This document shows positions 59,589-64,000 of a stretch of DNA of 64,000 nucleotides, piece by piece (positions within the stretch are counted from its first letter, which is position 1; every line of letters begins with the position of its first letter). The stretch lies in assembly GCF_042675705.1 (NCBI RefSeq), contig NZ_JBHTJJ010000001.1; one strand, given 5' to 3'. The stretch comes from Ruegeria arenilitoris (GTDB lineage Bacteria; Pseudomonadota; Alphaproteobacteria; Rhodobacterales; Rhodobacteraceae). The position numbers and the translations under genes were made by a program. The notes below the pieces were generated by a model, which did not search any database, was not told the origin of the DNA, and was given only the letters and a program-made list of their open reading frames with translations.

Positions 59589-60962
59589 ATGTTTCTATCC
59601 GTCTTCGATATGTTCAAAGTGGGCGTGGGCCCATCCTCGTCCCACACGATGGGGCCGATGGTGGCGGCCGCGCGATTCCTCGATCTGATGCGCGCCTCGC
59701 CGTTCGAATTTGCCGGCTTGCGCGCGTCGCTGCATGGATCTTTGGCTTTCACCGGCGTCGGCCACGCCACGGACCGCGCCACGATCCTTGGGCTGGCTGG
59801 GTTTGTCCCCGACAGCTATGACCACGACCGTGCCGAAGCGGCATTGGCTGCAATTGCCAAAACCGGCACTGTCACACCCGAGGGTCTGTCGACCCTTCAG
59901 TTCGATCCAAAGGCCGATCTGGTCTTCGACTACGACAACACCCTAGCCGGCCATGCCAACGGCATGATCCTGATGGCCACCGACGCGCAGGGTGACGTGA
60001 TCTTGCGGCAGGTCTATTACTCGATCGGCGGCGGCTTTGTCCTGACTGAAGAGGAACTGGCCGAAGGCAAGGACACCAATGACGGCCCGCCCGTGCCCTT
60101 CCCGTTCAAGACCGCCGCCGAAATGCTGGAAATGGCGCGCAGCAGCGGCAAGACCATCGCCGAGATGAAACGCGCCAACGAGATCGCGCGGGGCTGCGCG
60201 GACAGTTTCGCAAAAGGCACCGCCCGCCTTTGGGAGGTAATGAATGCCTGTATCGAGCGCGGGTTGAGCACCGAAGGCATCCTGCCCGGCGGCCTCAAGG
60301 TGCGGCGCCGGGCCAAGGCGATCCACGATGCACTGATGGCCGAGCGCGGCATGAACCTGAACGCGCCGCACACGATCAACGACTGGATGAGCGTCTATGC
60401 GATGGCGGTGAACGAGGAAAACGCCGCCGGCGGTCAGGTCGTCACCGCCCCCACCAACGGCGCTGCGGGCGTACTGCCGGCGGTGCTGCGCTATTACCTC
60501 GACCACGTTCCCGGCGCATCGGAAAGCCATATCGAGGATTTCCTGCTGACCGCCGCCGCGATTGGTGGGTTGGTGAAGTACAACGCCTCGATCTCAGGCG
60601 CCGAAGCCGGCTGTCAGGCCGAGGTCGGCAGCGCGGCCGCAATGGCCGCAGCGGGTCTTTGCGCAGTGATGGGCGGCACACCAGAACAAGTGGAAAACGC
60701 CGCCGAGATCGCGCTGGAACATCATTTGGGCATGACCTGCGACCCGGTCGCCGGGCTGGTGCAGGTTCCGTGCATCGAGCGCAACGGGCTGGGCGCGATC
60801 AAGGCGGTTTCGGCGGCGTCGCTGGCCCTGCGCGGGGACGGGCAGCATTTCGTGCCACTGGACGCGGTGATTGAGACCATGCGCCAGACCGGCCATGACA
60901 TGCACGAAAAGTACAAGGAAACCTCGCTGGGCGGACTGGCCGTCAACGTGCCAAACTGCTGA
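59589..60962 (+). CDS. sdaA: L-serine ammonia-lyase (iron-sulfur, single chain)
   Basis: SdaA deaminates serine to pyruvate and uses a 4Fe-4S cluster. The 457-residue protein fuses the beta domain (SVFDMFKVGVGPSSSHTMGP) and the alpha domain (NGAAGVLPAVLRYYLDHVPG, GAEAGCQAEVGSAAAMAAAG, MTCDPVAGLVQVPCIERNG), which hold the cluster cysteines. The ATG at 59589 starts at the family N-terminus; the frame is open upstream but without family features. Confidence 0.96.
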   Translation: MFLSVFDMFKVGVGPSSSHTMGPMVAAARFLDLMRASPFEFAGLRASLHGSLAFTGVGHATDRATILGLAGFVPDSYDHDRAEAALAAIAKTGTVTPEGLSTLQFDPKADLVFDYDNTLAGHANGMILMATDAQGDVILRQVYYSIGGGFVLTEEELAEGKDTNDGPPVPFPFKTAAEMLEMARSSGKTIAEMKRANEIARGCADSFAKGTARLWEVMNACIERGLSTEGILPGGLKVRRRAKAIHDALMAERGMNLNAPHTINDWMSVYAMAVNEENAAGGQVVTAPTNGAAGVLPAVLRYYLDHVPGASESHIEDFLLTAAAIGGLVKYNASISGAEAGCQAEVGSAAAMAAAGLCAVMGGTPEQVENAAEIALEHHLGMTCDPVAGLVQVPCIERNGLGAIKAVSAASLALRGDGQHFVPLDAVIETMRQTGHDMHEKYKETSLGGLAVNVPNC

Positions 60963-60987
60963 GGGATCAAACCGGGAGGGCAGCTCA

Positions 60988-61404
60988 ATGCGCGGACATT
61001 GCCTGTGCAGCAGAATCGGGTTCGAGGTCGACCCTCCGGTCCTGTCTTGTGTTTCCTGCCATTGTGACAGCTGCAGCCGCCAGTGTGCCGCGCCGATGAC
61101 CACATATTTTGGTATCCGAGACGGTCAGTGGCGTTGGACCGGAGAGGAACCGAAGCGGTTTAACTCGTCCCCCGGTGTCGAGCGCAGCTTTTGCCCGCAT
61201 TGCGGAACGCCGATCTCGTTCCGATCCACTACGATGTCCGACGTTTTGCACCTTTATGTAGCGACACTGGAGAACCCCGAAGCCCTGCGGCCAACGCTGC
61301 ATGTCGCCTATGAGGAGAAATTGACGTGGCTCGAACTGGGTGACGGGCTGCCCACTTGCTTCGGTCCGGACTACACAAAGGTTCAGCCTTTGCCCGAGGA
61401 CTGA
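60988..61404 (+). CDS. GFA/CENP-V family zinc protein
   Basis: The 138-residue protein has the GFA zinc pattern: MRGHCLCSRIGFEV, SCVSCHCDSCSRQCAAP and RSFCPHCGTPISFRS. The family takes its name from an enzyme said to join glutathione and formaldehyde, but most members have unproven roles. A GGGAGGG site precedes the ATG, 25 nt after the sdaA stop, so the two may be co-transcribed. Confidence 0.92.
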   Translation: MRGHCLCSRIGFEVDPPVLSCVSCHCDSCSRQCAAPMTTYFGIRDGQWRWTGEEPKRFNSSPGVERSFCPHCGTPISFRSTTMSDVLHLYVATLENPEALRPTLHVAYEEKLTWLELGDGLPTCFGPDYTKVQPLPED

Positions 61405-61449
61405 CGACGGGCCTTTCCCATTCTTCGGGAAACGTCTAGCGTCGCGCCC

Positions 61450-62364
61450 ATGACACAAGATCGTCCCGTCTTCGGCATCGTTTTGATGCTTGGTTTCTGC
61501 GTGCTTGCACCGCTGGGCGATGCCTTGGCCAAGCTATTGGGAGAAACCACTCCGCTTGGCGTTCTGGTGCTGGTGCGTTTTGCGGTGCAGGCGACCATCC
61601 TGATCCCTCTGGTGGCGCTGACGGGTCGGACTTGGCGAATGCGCGGGCGCGTGCTGCGGCTGACCGTGCTGCGCACTCTGCTGCACATTGTCGGAATCGC
61701 CGCGATGTTCAGTGCGCTGCAGTATTTGCCGCTGGCCGATGCCGTCGCCATCGCCTTTGTCATGCCCTTCATCATGCTGCTGCTGGGCAAGTATGTGCTG
61801 GGTGAAGAAGTCGGTCATCGTCGTCTGATCGCCTGCATTGTCGGCTTTGCAGGCACGTTGCTGGTCATCCAGCCCAGCTTTGCCGAGGTTGGTGCTCCGG
61901 CCCTTTTGCCGCTTATCGTGGCTGTCGTCTTTGCCCTGTTCATGCTGGTGACCCGGCAGATTGCCAAAGAAACCGATCCAATTGCCCTGCAGGCCGTGTC
62001 CGGGCTGCTGGCCACCGCGGTCCTGGCTCCAGTGCTTGCGATCGGGGCTCTGACAGGTCTTCCGGATCTGGCACTGACCCTGCCGCACGACAACGCTCAT
62101 TGGTTGCTGTTGGCGATCGGTGTTCTGGGCACCGTGGCGCATCTGCTGATGACATGGGCGCTGCGGTTCGCGCCTTCGGCAACGCTGGCGCCGATGCAAT
62201 ATCTGGAGATTCCGGTGGCGACGTTGATCGGCTGGCTCATCTTTCACGACCTGCCAAACGGCCCGGCGGCCTTGGGGATCGCCATCACGATAGCGGCCGG
62301 GCTTTATGTCATCCTGCGCGAGCGGGCCAGCGCCCGGTCTGCTCCGACGCAAACGCCCGCATGA
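61450..62364 (+). CDS. EamA/DMT-family transporter
   Basis: The 304-residue, ten-helix protein has two EamA repeats, the first from VFGIVLMLGFCVLAPLGDAL and the second from LLPLIVAVVFALFMLVTRQI. The substrate is unknown. Its 3' end overlaps the convergent thiamine pyrophosphokinase gene by 56 nt. Confidence 0.9.
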   Translation: MTQDRPVFGIVLMLGFCVLAPLGDALAKLLGETTPLGVLVLVRFAVQATILIPLVALTGRTWRMRGRVLRLTVLRTLLHIVGIAAMFSALQYLPLADAVAIAFVMPFIMLLLGKYVLGEEVGHRRLIACIVGFAGTLLVIQPSFAEVGAPALLPLIVAVVFALFMLVTRQIAKETDPIALQAVSGLLATAVLAPVLAIGALTGLPDLALTLPHDNAHWLLLAIGVLGTVAHLLMTWALRFAPSATLAPMQYLEIPVATLIGWLIFHDLPNGPAALGIAITIAAGLYVILRERASARSAPTQTPA

Positions 62365-63016
62365 CAGCATCAAGAGCATCGCGCGGCACCATGACCAACA
62401 ACCCGGGTCGGTCGATCTCGAGGGTAACCTGAGCCAGCGCACGGTTCGATGTTCCGACCCGTCCGTCCGGCTCAAGTACCAGACCGTCGATCGGCCATTC
62501 CAACCCCGAACTGCGCCCGGTTGCCCGCTGATATGGAAACAATGACACTGTGTCGCCCGGCGTGAGCGACAGGGATATCCTGGGCGGGGCGTGAAAGACC
62601 ACTTCGCGTGCGCCCAGCAGGACGCAAGGCCTGTCTTGGTGGCAAACAAGGGTATTCAGTACCGCCAACTGGTGGTCCAGCCGACCTCCGAGGAACCCGA
62701 CACCCAAGACCAGCGGCGCGCGGATATTGCGCAGGGCCTTGTCGAAATCGGTGCTGTCCTGTTCCCGGATCGGAAACAAACGGTCCTCTGGTATCCGTGC
62801 AAGATAAGCGTGCGCCAACGAATCGAAGTCGCCGATCACCGCATCCGGAACGCGCCCCGAATCGATCAATGTGGCGGCTCCACCGTCCGCAGCAACAGCG
62901 CCGTTGACGCGATTCAGCGCCAGATTCAGGTCATGGGGGCCGATTTCCCCTCCTCCGAACAGGGCAATTGGTCTTTTGGAATGAACAATTTCGCCATTTT
63001 TTCCAAGATTGACCAT
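62309..63016 (-). CDS. Thiamine diphosphokinase
   Basis: The enzyme moves pyrophosphate from ATP to thiamine to give the ThDP cofactor. The 235-residue protein has RPIALFGGGEIGPHDLNLAL, VAADGGA, VIGDFDSL and DSTDFDKAL, the catalytic aspartates, and GFLGGRLDHQLAVLNTL. The start at 63016 is preferred over GTG 63046; both are in frame. Its 3' end overlaps the EamA gene by 56 nt. Confidence 0.92.
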   Translation of the reverse strand: MVNLGKNGEIVHSKRPIALFGGGEIGPHDLNLALNRVNGAVAADGGAATLIDSGRVPDAVIGDFDSLAHAYLARIPEDRLFPIREQDSTDFDKALRNIRAPLVLGVGFLGGRLDHQLAVLNTLVCHQDRPCVLLGAREVVFHAPPRISLSLTPGDTVSLFPYQRATGRSSGLEWPIDGLVLEPDGRVGTSNRALAQVTLEIDRPGLLVMVPRDALDAVMRAFASEQTGRWPARAG

Positions 63017-63140
63017 TTTTCCCGCTTTTGGACACATTGAGACCACAAAATGATAGGTTCTTTAGAACAGGTTCGAGCTGACGAACGCGCCCAGCGTCGC
63101 GCGGGTTGGCTCTGTGTAGTTTGTAGAGGACGTGCGTCTG

Positions 63141-64000
63141 ATGGTACAGAACAACAAGGTATTGACCGTTTCCTACGGAACCTTCTCATGCACTTTGGAA
63201 GGCTTTGACGATTCCTTTGAGACGATGAAGGCGATTGCCGAATACTTCCGCGATCTTGCCGCAGATGACAGGTATTTCGGGTCCGAGCCTCCGCAACCAG
63301 ACGCAGAAATGTTGACCCGTATCGCTCAGCGTGACGCTTCGCGCCGTGTGGAAGCCAAGCAGAACGACACCGGACTGTTGCTGCGCGCCACGGACGAAGC
63401 CCATGATGCGGCCCCGCAACAACCCGCACCCGTGGCCAGCACTCCGGCGCCCGCCAGCCCTGACCTGAGCGTGGTCGACACGGCACCGGCGGCTGGTGCT
63501 GCCGCATTCTTTGCCGATGCCGAGCCGGTCGAATCTGCAGCCCCCCAGGGCGCCGACAGCATCGCCGCCAAGCTGCAGCGCATCCGCGCGGTCGTCTCGC
63601 ATAGTGACCAGACGCCCCCCGCCTACAGCGAAGACGAAGACAGCGGTTTTCTAGCCTCGCCCGAGCCCCAGATCGACGCCATCTCGGCCGCATTCGAAGC
63701 CGGAGCGCTCAGCCCCGACGATTTGGATGCAACCGAAGAGGTGACGCAGGAAGATGCTCCGGTAGAGGCCACACAACAGCCCACGGACCCGTTTGCCGAC
63801 CTTGCGGAGGAAGAAACTCAGGCCGCAGTCGAATTCGAAGCGGAAGAAGAATTCCCGGCAGCACCGGAAGTCGAAGCGGAGCCTGAAGTTGAAGCGGAGG
63901 CTGATGAAGCCGCCGAGGATGCTCAGGAAGTTGAAGCTGATCTGGAAGAGGTTGAGGAAGCCGCGGCGGAAGAAACAGCCTACGACGACCAGGCCGCCAG
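63141..64000 (+). CDS. Large acidic protein with conserved N-terminus, cut by window edge
   Basis: An open frame runs from ATG 63141 to the end of the window (286 codons). The first 60 residues (MVQNNKVLTVSYGTFSCTLE, then GFDDSFETMKAIAEYFRDLA) look like a folded domain common in roseobacters. The rest is disordered, Ala/Pro-rich and then very acidic with Glu/Val repeats (EVEAEPEVEAEADEAAEDA). A GAGG lies 13 nt before the ATG. I recall it annotated as a CheA-like or hypothetical protein, but no chemotaxis domain is visible here. Function is unknown. Confidence 0.8.
   Translation, partial: MVQNNKVLTVSYGTFSCTLEGFDDSFETMKAIAEYFRDLAADDRYFGSEPPQPDAEMLTRIAQRDASRRVEAKQNDTGLLLRATDEAHDAAPQQPAPVASTPAPASPDLSVVDTAPAAGAAAFFADAEPVESAAPQGADSIAAKLQRIRAVVSHSDQTPPAYSEDEDSGFLASPEPQIDAISAAFEAGALSPDDLDATEEVTQEDAPVEATQQPTDPFADLAEEETQAAVEFEAEEEFPAAPEVEAEPEVEAEADEAAEDAQEVEADLEEVEEAAAEETAYDDQAA

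Noticed and set aside
63055..63085. GTTC/GAAC motifs as a second SOS box
   Set aside because: The spacing is not 7 nt, so it does not fit the alphaproteobacterial LexA box.
1..64000. Mobile elements, prophage, CRISPR, rRNA or tRNA genes
   Set aside because: No transposase, integrase, phage gene, direct-repeat array or cloverleaf-like sequence was seen, and intergenic gaps are short.

Overview
This 64 kb window reads as the core chromosome of a roseobacter-group alphaproteobacterium (Rhodobacteraceae, Ruegeria-like). The evidence is the dense, GC-rich coding with long antisense shadow ORFs, an orphan ctaD behind an Fnr-type site, a folB-folP-glmM cluster, hflK-hflC-degP, FolE2 in place of a zinc GTP cyclohydrolase, a SAM-II riboswitch on metZ, an R. 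capsulatus FdVI-type ferredoxin, and a GAAC-N7-GAAC alphaproteobacterial SOS box. I assign the genus by family resemblance only. There are no rRNA or tRNA genes, insertion sequences, prophage genes or CRISPR arrays that I can see.

Layout. 1-6.8 kb: tail of a DsbA-family protein, lipB, a divergent metal-efflux/MerR pair sharing a 19-bp-spacer promoter, a HIT protein, ctaD, an HCCA-isomerase-like protein and a YqeY protein. 7-16.2 kb: carA, a glycosyltransferase with an N-terminal MshEN (c-di-GMP-type) domain, several regulators (FCD-GntR, HutC-GntR, two overlapping Lrp/AsnC genes), a HAD nucleotidase, a UbiH-like hydroxylase and a class V aminotransferase. 16.3-23.8 kb: ilvC, an EamA exporter, the folate/cell-wall operon folB-folP-glmM (FolB carries an extra kinase-fold-like domain), a Tat-exported multicopper oxidase and a SleB-type hydrolase. 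24-31.5 kb: a long leftward run glyQ, DUF6446, gltS, glyS, ppdK. 31.7-40.1 kb: a SPOR/peptidoglycan-binding protein with a triad-less trypsin fold, a TPP decarboxylase plus trkH operon, a PhaF-like granule protein candidate, folE2 and riboswitch-controlled metZ. 40.2-45.2 kb: GST, a Hint-domain protein, a methyltransferase, a dnaE2 remnant still attached to an SOS box, and ferredoxin. 45.3-53.1 kb: purD, xseA, a YhhN lysoplasmalogenase-like protein, ftsY, septation protein A and a Crp/Fnr regulator followed by a CRP-type site and a candidate small RNA. 53.1-64 kb: rpiA, gor, hflK, hflC, DUF2065 and degP (leftward), then sdaA, a GFA-family protein, an EamA exporter, thiamine pyrophosphokinase and an acidic protein cut by the window edge.

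Most genes are housekeeping: amino-acid, pyrimidine, purine, folate and thiamine metabolism, translation, membrane quality control and respiration. I see no compact new multi-gene system. The best candidates for new biology are single loci: the Crp/Fnr-linked small RNA, the pseudoprotease, the FolB fusion, the MshEN-glycosyltransferase, the SOS-tethered dnaE2 remnant, and the attenuator I can draw downstream of the metZ SAM-II aptamer.
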